Assembly (NCBI GenBank): GCA_964019425.1
Contig: OZ025814.1
Coordinates: 124,001-188,000 of the forward strand
From: Flectonema sp. DT1601
Lineage: Eukaryota; Euglenozoa; Diplonemea; Diplonemida; Diplonemidae
DNA length: 64,000 bases
Direction: 5' to 3'
This document shows, one piece after another, positions 54,161 through 63,184 of the stretch. The number at the start of each line of letters is the position of its first letter. The stretch's first letter is position 1. A model generated the notes under the pieces. The model was given only the letters and a program-made list of their open reading frames with translations, did no database searches and had not been told where the DNA came from. The position numbers and the translations under genes are program-made.

Positions 54161-55222
54161 CTACTCACCTTGAATTACTCCCTGACCTTGAAGGTAACTA
54201 GTTGGTGGGTATTTAGCAGGTCTTTCCTTTGTAATTGTGGATGGGACAACCTCGACAGGGTACTCTGCAGTCGGGCAGAAAAAGAAAGGAATAGAATAAC
54301 GAGGTGAATCACTTGCAACATTTAAAGCATAATGACGAGTTGATAACCAAGTGTCATTAGTCATATTACGAAGTATCTCACCAGTATTCACTACTAATGT
54401 GTTTGGAATGTGTCGGACTCGTTGCCAGGTTTGCTTTTTTGTATTGAAAACGACAAGACCTGCTTCTCTTTGAGCTAAAATAGTAAAGAAAGTCGTGTCA
54501 ACATGAGGAGATATCCCGTATTGACTTGCCTCATACTTGTCAACCTTTGGGTAGTATCCAAGTCGGAGTCTCCAGAGTGGATCCTTAAAGGAATTGTTGA
54601 AATAATCACTTTCCATATTTAAAGCTTTTGAATAGAACGGCAACATTCTCATTGACAAGTCTTCCATAGCAGCGGCATACGTCTCGAGGTTAGTTCTCCA
54701 TTGGTTGCCGAGTTCAGTTGGCCAAGGCATAGAATCTAATGTTATATTTCTAGGACCACGCTCTCTCTTGATAATGAAAGTTTCTGTTTGATTTCCCTTT
54801 ACTCGTTTTGGAAGTTTAAAATTATTGTTCGGAAGGTATCCAACACCTCCTGGGAATCCGGGAGTGTTGTCCATTTCGTATTTCATCTTAATGTTGAGAG
54901 GTTGAGCGTGGTATTGCTCTGAGGACCTAAATCCAAGTTGGATGATTTCATCAGGAACGCCATGATTTGTTATCATATGAAAGCCTACTTCAGTACATGC
55001 AGTTTTTAATGATTTCACAAAGTCTTTGCTCTTTAAATCTAAAATAGGAATCTCTTCCTCTGTTGCGAACGGAATATTATTATTATTTGGAGCGTTCCAT
55101 CCGTGAGCTTCCTCCTGCAGCTCTTTCTCTTTTGCTTCAGCTACCGCCGAGGAGAATCTTCTCTGAGTTGGTATGACTGACATAAACAACGAACGCACAC
55201 CCGTTCGTACTAAGATCGACAT
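54161..55222 (-). CDS. Isopenicillin N synthase-type 2-oxoglutarate/Fe(II) oxygenase, probably mitochondrial
   Basis: Single exon, 353 aa. Residues 1-28 (MSILVRTGVRSLFMSVIPTQ, then RRFSS) are Arg/Ser-rich and free of acids, a likely mitochondrial presequence. A DIOX_N-type region follows (IPILDLKS, about 58-65; VGFHMITNHGVPDE, about 79-92), then the catalytic jelly roll with H240xD242 (ISPHVDTTFFTIL), H297 (STRHYAL) and the 2OG-binding RYS at 308-310. The iron and cosubstrate residues are complete. The IPNS/flavonoid/gibberellin superfamily is too broad to name a substrate. An AG (CATCAG) lies about 17 nt before the ATG. Confidence 0.85.
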   Translation of the reverse strand: MSILVRTGVRSLFMSVIPTQRRFSSAVAEAKEKELQEEAHGWNAPNNNNIPFATEEEIPILDLKSKDFVKSLKTACTEVGFHMITNHGVPDEIIQLGFRSSEQYHAQPLNIKMKYEMDNTPGFPGGVGYLPNNNFKLPKRVKGNQTETFIIKRERGPRNITLDSMPWPTELGNQWRTNLETYAAAMEDLSMRMLPFYSKALNMESDYFNNSFKDPLWRLRLGYYPKVDKYEASQYGISPHVDTTFFTILAQREAGLVVFNTKKQTWQRVRHIPNTLVVNTGEILRNMTNDTWLSTRHYALNVASDSPRYSIPFFFCPTAEYPVEVVPSTITKERPAKYPPTSYLQGQGVIQGE

Positions 55223-55294
55223 TTTTTTATTTTAGAAGCTGATGATAAATACGAGTGTTAGTAGGATTGATATTGAAGACTATAAAAGAAGAAC

Positions 55295-55336
55295 GCGGGA
55301 CGAAAAAGAAGATCAAATTTTGCAAGCGTGTCCGCC
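55295..55336. repeat. Stem-flanked repeat element, copy 1
   Basis: AAAAGAAGATCAAAT and TTTGCAAG blocks flanked by GCGGGAC on the left and GTCCGC on the right, which can pair with one bulge. Partner copy at 55566-55610. Confidence 0.6.
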
Positions 55337-55565
55337 ATAGGTAGAACGTGTTAATTTATTTATTGGTTTAGATTACGAACAGAAAGAAAGAATAAACACC
55401 AAAGGAAGGATAATGATGCTTGTTTTCCTGGAGTCACCGCGGAAATGGACTCTTCAACTGCTTCAGGAAAGCGGACAGTTGAAAGACCAATCGGTGGCTC
55501 ACTAATGGCTGCCGTTCACATTCTCCAGAAGATGATTAAAAACATGGTAAGTGAGTGAAAAGGAT

Positions 55566-55610
55566 GCGGACGGAAAAGAAGATCAAATAATTTTGCAAGT
55601 GAGACTTCCG
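55566..55610. repeat. Stem-flanked repeat element, copy 2
   Basis: Same inner blocks as copy 1 with a 4 nt insertion (AATT), and ends GACGGAA / TTCCGTC that pair over 7 bp. The outer bases differ from copy 1 but remain complementary. Confidence 0.6.
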
Positions 55611-55872
55611 TCTCTGTTAATAATATTCCGACAACAAAAATGGAGAATAATATTTTTTTAAAAAAATTTAAAAATATCACAAGTTAAAGATACAATTAGA
55701 ATAGGATTCATCATCGTCTCGTCTAATTCAAAAGAATTAATTTCTTAATGTCCATCAGAGGGGCTAACATATATTCGCTTTTGATCAGCAAAATACTCTC
55801 TTCTCAACAAGAAATGAGAACAAAAGGATCAAGTAAGATGACAGTCAGTTTATCATAACTGCGTCGGACCGA

Positions 55873-55946
55873 TTTTTTTTTTTTTTTTTTTTTTGGCACC
55901 CACCGTGGGGATTGAACCCACGACCATCGGATTAAAAGTCCAACGA
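55873..55946 (-). pseudogene. tRNA-Lys(UUU) 3' half with CCA and poly(A), probable retroposed fragment
   Basis: On the minus strand an intact anticodon arm (TTGGA-CTTTTAA-TCCGA, anticodon TTT) is followed by a 5 nt variable loop, a T arm (GTGGG-TTCAATC-CCCAC), acceptor 3' strand GGTGGGT, discriminator G, then CC and a run of 22 A. No D arm or 5' acceptor strand precedes it within 150 nt. Nuclear tRNA genes do not encode CCA, so CC(A) before the A run points to a copy made from mature tRNA. The run of A on the sense strand also means there is no Pol III terminator. Confidence 0.75.
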
Positions 55947-56176
55947 TATGGATGAAGAAGATCAAGGTAACAACTACTCAGAACACAAAACACGGCAATC
56001 AGATCGCAACGGAAGTTAGAAAGGAAACGCGAATTCGAATAAGCAACAGCAACGTTTAGAGTTATTATTATTTTTTTTATTCCGGAAAGAAAAACACACG
56101 CAAAAAAAAAAAAAAAAAAAAAAAACATATGAACGAGAACAAAAGAACAAGTATTACAACTACCAGGCTGTTGACT

Positions 56177-57718
56177 TTAAGCAGCCATGGCTTCTTTCCT
56201 CTTCAACACAGATTCAAGAAAATCTTTTTTATCAACATCCACAAGGGACCGACAATCACGAAGGAATTGTGTTCCGATTTGAGTAGCACTACTCAGAGAC
56301 GATAAATTAAGTGACGCAATTGAACTACAAGACCACATAAAGGAATCACCAATATCAGTAACACTACTAAGACCTGATAAGTCTAATTGAGATAGTGATG
56401 AACAGTGACTTAGAAACTGATTTCCAATAGCAGTGACGTTTTTGAACCCTGTCAGGTCCAACTTCTTCAGAGACGTGCACTGTAAGAAACAAGAATTTCC
56501 AATAGTTCTTACGCTACTGAAACCTGATAAGTCGACTGCAATTAATGATGAGCAACTACTTAAAAAACTATCTCCCAAGGATGTGACATTTGTCAATCCC
56601 GATAAACTTAGCTTCGTCAGCGACGAGCAGTTCAGAAGAAAGTAGTTACCAACTGACACAACGGAACTGAGACCTGAAAGGTCGAGAACTGAAAGTTGTG
56701 TGCAACTATGAAGAAAGTTATTACTAATTCGTGTGAGGCTGTCTAATCCTGATAAACTCAAAACACTTAAACTATAGCATTGACAAAGAAAATACTCACC
56801 AAGAGACGTTATGTTTTTCAGAGATGAAATATTTACCGTACTCAAAGACACACAAGTATGAAGAAAATTGTCTCCAAGAGAAGTGACATTGCTGAAGGCA
56901 GACAAGTCAACTACTGGAGCTCCATAATTAGTACCATTTATTAAGCCTTGCATGTTTACTTTTACAAAAAATGATCGACAACGACGTACAAAAGACTCCA
57001 CAGATACAACGTTACTAATATCTTCAGAATTCAGTGTCATAAATAATCGTTCACAGCAATGCATGAAATGAGAACCAATGGACGTAACATTACTAAACCC
57101 CGACAGGTTTAATGTAGTTATTGACCTGCTGCTACTTAGAAAACTACCACCAATAGCCGTCACGTTACAAAGACCTGATAAGTCAAGACTTGTTAGTGAA
57201 CTGCAGCCATGCATGAATGCATTTCCAATACTTGTAACGTAGTGAAGACCTGATAAATCAACTTTTAAAAGGTTTGTTTGTACTAAAAAGGCATCAGAGA
57301 TACAATTAACTGCAGGGCTTGGATTACAGAATGAGATACTTTGCAATCCTTCTAAGATCCATTCTTTATTAAAAGAGACGCAACCGTCATCTGCGAAAGT
57401 TGGAGTGTCCAGTCGAAGTATTTTACTTTTATTCCAGAGCAGGGGAAGCTTTTGTTTTCTACTTGGATCAGTAAACCAATGTCTTCCTAATAAACTCAAC
57501 AGAGATATACTTAACTGAGAGTTACCCTCAACACCATGAGACACTAGTGAAGTAGCTTCGGGAAGTATTTCCCCAGCGAATGAGACTTCAAGAAGTTCAG
57601 AATCAGCCTCCCATTCAGTAGCTGCAGCTTTGATAACTTCTTCGACGAGTGATTCCGCAGCAGCAGTAAAAATAAATTCCGAAAATCCTGAATCCAGACA
57701 TGTTATTGAAAGTTGCAT
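56177..57718 (-). CDS. Ubiquitin-like plus leucine-rich-repeat protein
   Basis: Single exon, 513 aa. Residues 1-76 read as a ubiquitin-like beta-grasp domain: MQLSITCLDSGFSEF at the start, VSFAGEILPEATSLVSHGV aligned to ubiquitin's LIFAGKQLEDGRTLSDYNI, and LSISLL as the last strand; there is no terminal GlyGly because the chain continues. From about 105 to 500 come some 15 repeats of 23-24 residues of the form LDLSGLSNVTSIGDSFLSSC. This BspA-like/treponemal LRR type is abundant in trypanosomatids, bodonids, Entamoeba and Trichomonas. No signal peptide or membrane segment is seen, so it is probably cytosolic and binds proteins. The ATG follows a run of about 17 A, with an acceptor ATTTTTTCAG some 30 nt upstream. 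Confidence 0.85.
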   Translation of the reverse strand: MQLSITCLDSGFSEFIFTAAAESLVEEVIKAAATEWEADSELLEVSFAGEILPEATSLVSHGVEGNSQLSISLLSLLGRHWFTDPSRKQKLPLLWNKSKILRLDTPTFADDGCVSFNKEWILEGLQSISFCNPSPAVNCISDAFLVQTNLLKVDLSGLHYVTSIGNAFMHGCSSLTSLDLSGLCNVTAIGGSFLSSSRSITTLNLSGFSNVTSIGSHFMHCCERLFMTLNSEDISNVVSVESFVRRCRSFFVKVNMQGLINGTNYGAPVVDLSAFSNVTSLGDNFLHTCVSLSTVNISSLKNITSLGEYFLCQCYSLSVLSLSGLDSLTRISNNFLHSCTQLSVLDLSGLSSVVSVGNYFLLNCSSLTKLSLSGLTNVTSLGDSFLSSCSSLIAVDLSGFSSVRTIGNSCFLQCTSLKKLDLTGFKNVTAIGNQFLSHCSSLSQLDLSGLSSVTDIGDSFMWSCSSIASLNLSSLSSATQIGTQFLRDCRSLVDVDKKDFLESVLKRKEAMAA

Positions 57719-57839
57719 TTTTTTTTTTTTTTTTTGTTATAATTACCTGAAAAAATAATAATAATGTCCCTCCGCACCTTAACATCTAAGATAAAAGAGA
57801 AGCATTGGATTTCTTCACCCAACATAGTAACAGACCACG

Positions 57840-58391
57840 TTATGCTTCTCTAGCTAATTTATCAACCTCGCGAAGTACTTTCTCGACGGTATTCCAGTTT
57901 CGTGCAGTACCCGAAATAGAAAGTTTCTTTTCATATGTGCGTCCCACTTTAGAGCTTGCAAACCCATCCGGAGTATGTAAATAAAGTGTCGACTGCAGTA
58001 CCTGAAACCTCTCACTCACAATAACTTTTTGAAACTCCTCAACTAAATTACTGTCTGGTTGTTTATTTAAAAATATAAAATGAACTTTAGTGGGATCATC
58101 TTCCGCCTCTTCTTGATAAGGTGATTGCTGTACTGTTACAGCGAAATCAGCTGAATTGAAAACCATTACGGGAACGTCATCCAGATCGAATTTCTTTTCC
58201 AGGATTGAATGGAATTTTTTTTCCAACAATTTCGGGTTCGTTTTTCGAGTTGAAAATACAACATTTCCACTCTGAAGGTATGTGATGACGGTATCGAACT
58301 CTTCGAGAAGGGCATCCTTCAAGGTAGCCATGCGAACACTTCTCTTACCACCAACGTTAATACCCCTCATCAAAGCAACATAGAGTACCAT
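57840..58391 (-). CDS. DUF1697 family protein
   Basis: Single exon, 183 aa, full family length. YVALMRGINVGGKRSVRM (4-21) and TYLQSGNVVFST are the hallmark blocks of DUF1697, a family common in bacteria with no assigned reaction and scattered in eukaryotes. A C-terminal basic block (KVGRTYEKKLSISGTARNWN) is also typical (TxRNWxT). A strong acceptor (TTCTTTTCACAG) lies 6 nt before the ATG. It sits 120 bp upstream of the LRR gene on the same strand. Base composition is like neighbouring genes, so any transfer from bacteria would be old. Confidence 0.85.
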   Translation of the reverse strand: MVLYVALMRGINVGGKRSVRMATLKDALLEEFDTVITYLQSGNVVFSTRKTNPKLLEKKFHSILEKKFDLDDVPVMVFNSADFAVTVQQSPYQEEAEDDPTKVHFIFLNKQPDSNLVEEFQKVIVSERFQVLQSTLYLHTPDGFASSKVGRTYEKKLSISGTARNWNTVEKVLREVDKLAREA

Positions 58392-60052
58392 GTTAGCCTG
58401 TGAAAAGAATATAATTGAAACTATAAACCGACCAAACGAATTTGTTAAGGAAAATAAAAAAAACGAGTTTAAAAGAAAGAACAGTCAACAGAGGCTGCTG
58501 TCCAGCTGCTTGCAACACAACTGTCGCAAAGAATTGCCACCACCTTCATATTATTTAATAAATCTTTAAAACTTTAAAATAATATTAAAGATAGATTTCC
58601 TTAACAACAGTATTCTAAGAACTACTCCGACACCACATCATCTCAGATATCATTTTGTATTTATGTCTAAAGAATAACTTTAATACGAAAATGAGTGTTT
58701 TTTATTTTTATTTTAAAAATTATTAAGGAAAAAAAAGAAAAAAAAAAAACAACAACAACAAAAATAGTGTTTTCTAGAAGCGATCAGTGCGCAATAGAAT
58801 TCTTTGCGAGTAGACCAAAAAAAAGGGGAAGGGGAGTTTTTTTTTTTTTTTCCGTTTTTACTATACCATCAATGTGGGACGAGAGAATGAAAAAAAAAAG
58901 GGGATGGAGGATTTACAAAAACAGCCGTTTCTTCTTTCTGAGAGTAACACCAACTTTGCTACAACTGTTGGTAAGTAGTAATAAAGTCTTGTCTTCCCTG
59001 ACTCAAGGCAACATACAACAAAAAAAAATAAAAATAATCAAAACTCCTAACCCAGTTGGAAACTGAACACGGAGTTTCAATTAGGGAGGAACAAGTCATC
59101 GAGCAAGCAATTAAGTACTTGAAGGATAACTTTTTAAAGACATATAGGAATAGCAAGGTATCAAAATAAAAAGAAACATGCATATACAGACGGGAAAGGG
59201 AAGTATGAAATGTGCTGGGGTTTTTGGAATATTTTTATTTTTATTTTTTATTTTTTTTTTGGGGGGGGGTCGAAACAAAAAAAAGCACTGCTGTGAATAA
59301 TGTCATAGCAGCTGTCCCGCTATTTTGTTTAATCGTTCTCGCACTATTTGTGGTATCAATAGTAGTTCTGATTAATAATCATAAAATATAATGTAACAAC
59401 GCCTTTCTTTTTCCCTCATGGGAAACAATGTTCCCATTTGGCGCAGGTAGCTGCGCATCTTCACTGGGTTAGCTGGGTTAGGGCTTCTTTTTCCTCTCCT
59501 CCCTCTTCATCAAAGGAGATGCACTTGATCGCCACGTTTGTTACGCGCGGCATGATTATGAGTTTCACACAATTCTTTTTTTTTTCTTTTTTTTCTTTTT
59601 TTTTTCTCTTCGGCTTGAAGACAAAGAATCAACTCAGACTATTTCAAAGTGCTGAAGAAAAAGAAGAATAGAGAGGAGAGGGAAAAACTGCGACTACGGC
59701 GAGGAATGAATTGGGGAAAAGCAGAATTTCTTTTAATGTCTATTACGAATTATCGAGAAAAGTTTTTTTTTTTTTTGCTGATTCTGACTCAACAATTTTT
59801 GGACAGTTTATTTATTCACTTTAATAATAACCCCTACTGTTTGAACATTGAATAAATTTTCAAAAAGAGGGGGGAAATGGGACTCGGAAATGGGAATTAC
59901 AATATCTGTAGTCAGAAATGAACATTAACCAAACAATAAATTAAATTATCATCATCCTTTTAGGAAGTGACTTGCTTGAAGAACGTTATTTTTGAGCTAC
60001 GGATTAAAAAAATTACAAAACCAAACTATTATTGCTACTGTTCTTAAAAACA
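58392..60052. other. Gene-poor stretch (1.66 kb), low complexity
   Basis: Rich in A, T and one G9 run (59261-59269). A plus-strand stretch at about 59285-59390 would encode a good membrane helix (AAVPLFCLIVLALFVVSIVV), but no ATG is in frame with it nearby. No gene supported. Confidence 0.5.
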
Positions 60053-61612
60053 TTACTTCTTAGCACCTCTTGCAGGAAGGGAAGGCTTTTTCGTCATAGA
60101 AGATTTTCTTGCAGTGACTGCTACTTTAGCAGCCGCATCTGCAGCCTGTTCTTCAATGACTTTTTCTAAGTTTTCTCCTTCGTATTGGAATGGACAACCG
60201 AAGTCTTTACTGTATTCTTGACAGAATTGTTTAATCTGTTTTTCATACTTCGGTAATGTAATCTTTAAAGACTTTCTTAAGTTTTCCTCAGCATTTAATC
60301 TCTGCATGAAGTTCTTACCACTGAAGCGATCAGGGTTGTTTGCTTGTTCGTCCATTTGCTTCTTCTGAGTGAGAAGGTCTGATCTCTTCTTTAGAAGTTT
60401 AGTAACAGATTGTAATGATTCACTGCGCTTAGTCATTCTCTCAGTCTGCTCTTCGATGTTTTTTAAGTTTTCGCTTGTTGCTTCTTCTGAGATATCACCG
60501 TATCTGGCAGGAGCGAATCTAGCATCTTGTGTTTGTGCGTAGTATTCACTCCATAGTTTTGTGAGAAGTTCTTTTGACTCTTTAACCATCAAAGCAATAC
60601 GAACTTCAAGATCTTTCTCTAACTTTGATTTCTTCATTCTGCTGGTTTCAATTGCTTCAATCAACTCACAGCAGCCACACATAATACCAGCGAACTTACC
60701 ATCTTCAGTAGGAAGCTCTCTTCCAACCCATACGGAAAGTGTTTCTTTCGTGATCTGTTGCTTGTTGCTTTTTGCCGCAGCAAGCTCTTCAATAAAACAC
60801 AAAAACTCATCTCTTTCCCCCTGGTTGACCTTAAGACGATCCCAAAGTGTATCGAGGGATTTTGCTTCAGCATGAAGCTGGCTCTTTAAATCCTTTTCAC
60901 GGTCTTCAGCAGCAACGTTGACGAGTTCCATGCAATTTTCGAGAACTTTCTCATTGAGAGATGCCAATAATGAAATATCAGAAGGAATAGGAAGACGGTT
61001 TAAGTTTCCACCAACATCAATGTAAAGTCTTTGAACTAAACGGAACAATTCTTGGCGGTGATCATGAGCTTGATGAAGACCTTTAATATGAGCCTTTAAT
61101 GCTGAAACCTTTGCAGTTAGACTCGGTAAGTGAGAGATGTCAATACCTTGAACGTCAAGTCTGTGTTGAATTGAGACAGCTTCTTCATCAAGTCGAGTTA
61201 GTTCACTTTTGAGTTCATCAGCTCTGAGAGATTCTTTCTGAACGACACCTTGGAATAGAGAGCTGAGTTCATTAAACATAAATCCTAAGACTTTTGATCT
61301 GTGAGCAGTATCAGTTCCTGTTTCATTCCACATTGCGTCTAATTGTTGTGTCGCAGATGAAAAGCAATGCAACACTGCTTGTGCCTCTGCTTGTTGATCA
61401 TTTCTTCCTAGAAAAGAAAATGATGGAAGATGTCCTCCTCCATACAATCCTCTCACAGGACTTGGACTCTCAAACTGCGTAATTGGTAATTCACTATCAG
61501 TGTCTGCGATTGATTCATCGCACACGATCATCGTATCGCAGCTGATGTTTAATTCCATCATTGTAGGCTTGATTGGTGGACTGCAGTTCAATCCGGCAAC
61601 GTTTAGTACCAT
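60053..61612 (-). CDS. MAP65/Ase1/PRC1-like microtubule bundling protein
   Basis: Single exon, 519 aa, almost all helical. The family cross-links antiparallel microtubules in the spindle midzone and is needed for anaphase spindle elongation and cytokinesis. Seen: an N-terminal disordered 70 residues with Ser/Thr-Pro sites (SPSPVRG) that could be CDK targets; rod-forming helices with the MAP65-like pattern LWDRLKVNQGERDEF (about 263-277), corresponding to LWDELMIPEEER-type sequence in other members; and the conserved microtubule-binding block NPDRFSGKNFMQRLNAEE followed by LPKYEKQI, matching NRGG..LLxEEKxRKRLxxxLPKLE. The basic Ser/Lys/Ala tail is also typical. Slightly shorter than the 580-730 aa homologues. 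The acceptor TTTTCTTCAG lies about 24 nt before the ATG. It fits with the two mitotic cyclins in the window. Confidence 0.82.
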   Translation of the reverse strand: MVLNVAGLNCSPPIKPTMMELNISCDTMIVCDESIADTDSELPITQFESPSPVRGLYGGGHLPSFSFLGRNDQQAEAQAVLHCFSSATQQLDAMWNETGTDTAHRSKVLGFMFNELSSLFQGVVQKESLRADELKSELTRLDEEAVSIQHRLDVQGIDISHLPSLTAKVSALKAHIKGLHQAHDHRQELFRLVQRLYIDVGGNLNRLPIPSDISLLASLNEKVLENCMELVNVAAEDREKDLKSQLHAEAKSLDTLWDRLKVNQGERDEFLCFIEELAAAKSNKQQITKETLSVWVGRELPTEDGKFAGIMCGCCELIEAIETSRMKKSKLEKDLEVRIALMVKESKELLTKLWSEYYAQTQDARFAPARYGDISEEATSENLKNIEEQTERMTKRSESLQSVTKLLKKRSDLLTQKKQMDEQANNPDRFSGKNFMQRLNAEENLRKSLKITLPKYEKQIKQFCQEYSKDFGCPFQYEGENLEKVIEEQAADAAAKVAVTARKSSMTKKPSLPARGAKK

Positions 61613-61714
61613 TTTGGAAGTGAGTTTAGAAAAACTGAAGAAAATAAATAACTAAAAAAATAAATTATTCAAAACCTTTTACAGTCGATGTCTACAATAA
61701 TATAAAAATAGGAC

Positions 61715-63184
61715 TCAAAGTTGAGTACCAATTCTCATTAACTCATCTCCTAATGCGATGCCAACGGAAGGGTCGTATCGTTTTCCTGCTAGAAATCTAC
61801 TGATCTTTGGAAAGTCTTTGAGTTGTACTTCTCTCCTTCCATTGATGTTCTCAATTCCGTAACTGGTGCCATCACTGAAATCGTTATTTAAATGGAAAGG
61901 AGATGTCAACGTGAATTGATCAAATATTACAGCATCAGGAAAAACTCTCCGCATCTCACTAATACGAGCAGAGTCCCACCAAATCAAACGAGAAGCATGA
62001 AACCTATGACAGACTCCAACACCAGACGTTGCGACAGTTGTTAATAAAATTACGTGAGTTGGTTGAAACATCGTCTTCCAATACAAAGCAGACTGATAAG
62101 CATTATTACGCAATGCTTCAGTGTTTAGATTATAAGAGTTACAAAGGTCAGCAACACCGCTGTGGATTATAAGAATCTTTTTATTATAATCGGAACTGTT
62201 CCTGTTCGATGACGTAAACTCATCCAATCGATGTTTGTAATTATTATTATTTAATGAAGAAAGTCCGCTGCAAGGGTTCTTTGATCTCTTTCCAGAAGGA
62301 TCTGCAATGTGATTAGCGAAGAAGGACAATCTTATATTCGTAATGTTGGTGTCATACTTCCTAATTTCATGTGAAATCTCTCGACTGAAATAATGTTTTG
62401 ACTTCCGATCTCCCGGGAAGGGATTAATCTTTTCATTCGTTAGATTTTTTATTATATTTCGATACGTTACCTGAAGCTGGCCATCACCCCAAAACATCAC
62501 CCAGCTTTGATTAGAAACTTCCACAGTTGGTTGCTGAACTGAATTAAATCTGTTAAGCAACCACTTCTTAGTTGGGTTACCAGAATACTTCCAATAGTAG
62601 TGTAGTGAGTTAGTTGTTGATAATTGACTAACGTTGTTTGATTCACATGTGTAAGAGTAATGCTTCTCTCCCAGAAGAGAGTATAAGCACTCAGGAGTAT
62701 TAGGATTTCCTCTTTCTAAAGTCATATTCCGAAATGCCAACAGAACCGTCACTAATATTGTTGAAGGATTACACTTATCAGGAAACCTAATTTCCATGTT
62801 GTCCGAACGAAATCCAACAGTACTCGTTGCCACCCACTCTTCTGGTATTGATTTCGCAAAAGCAAACAGTATCGGAGTGTTGTAACAAAGACTTTTATTA
62901 TTCTTGTCTCTAAGAAGGTATTGTAATTTTATTGTACTTCCACACGGAATTGAACTGGGCCATACAATATGACTTTGCTGAATACTCAGTTCCTCCCAAG
63001 AACAAGTACTCATGGGATTTGGTAGTAAATAGATATCTCTTTTAGGTTTAGTTGTTTGAGGAGAAGTTGTTTTTGGACTCTCAAGGTGGTCCAATCTACT
63101 CCAGTCAGTCCACATAATTGGTGTCAAGTAAGGTGACAACAACAACCCGATTAAGATTGCAGCAGTCACTTTATTACGTAACAT
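61715..63184 (-). CDS. Type II membrane protein, possible PC-esterase/SGNH-like enzyme
   Basis: 489 aa from the ATG at 63184; the frame is open 11 codons further but without an upstream ATG, and an acceptor (ATTAAACAG) lies about 45 nt before this start. Residues 5-24 (KVTAAILIGLLLSPYLTPIM) form a signal anchor, and the rest is lumenal or extracellular with several N-x-S/T sites. QSWVMFWGDGQLQVTYRNII resembles the GDS block of TBL/NXPE/PC-esterases (glycan O-acylation or deacylation), and DFSDGTSYG resembles their C-terminal DxxH block, but with Ser in place of His. KILIIHSGVADLCN is a middle conserved-looking strand. If the family is right, the altered GDS and DxxH suggest a changed or absent activity. 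Confidence in a real gene is high, in function low. Confidence 0.7.
   Translation of the reverse strand: MLRNKVTAAILIGLLLSPYLTPIMWTDWSRLDHLESPKTTSPQTTKPKRDIYLLPNPMSTCSWEELSIQQSHIVWPSSIPCGSTIKLQYLLRDKNNKSLCYNTPILFAFAKSIPEEWVATSTVGFRSDNMEIRFPDKCNPSTILVTVLLAFRNMTLERGNPNTPECLYSLLGEKHYSYTCESNNVSQLSTTNSLHYYWKYSGNPTKKWLLNRFNSVQQPTVEVSNQSWVMFWGDGQLQVTYRNIIKNLTNEKINPFPGDRKSKHYFSREISHEIRKYDTNITNIRLSFFANHIADPSGKRSKNPCSGLSSLNNNNYKHRLDEFTSSNRNSSDYNKKILIIHSGVADLCNSYNLNTEALRNNAYQSALYWKTMFQPTHVILLTTVATSGVGVCHRFHASRLIWWDSARISEMRRVFPDAVIFDQFTLTSPFHLNNDFSDGTSYGIENINGRREVQLKDFPKISRFLAGKRYDPSVGIALGDELMRIGTQL

Larger units (their letters stand above)
55223..56176. other. Intergenic between the 2OG oxygenase and the LRR gene
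   Basis: Holds two copies of a stem-forming element (near 55295 and 55566), a GC-richer stretch between them, and a tRNA-Lys half with an A tail. A short plus-strand frame at about 55447-55560 (MDSSTASGKRTVERPIGG start, followed by GTAAGT) looks coding-like, but opposite frames do too. Confidence 0.5.

Noticed and set aside
55447-55560. Small plus-strand frame followed by GTAAGT
   Set aside because: Two overlapping plus frames and two minus frames look equally coding-like here, so composition alone explains it.
59285-59390. Plus-strand membrane-helix peptide
   Set aside because: No in-frame ATG nearby; the upstream ATG at 59205 is out of frame with it across the homopolymer runs.
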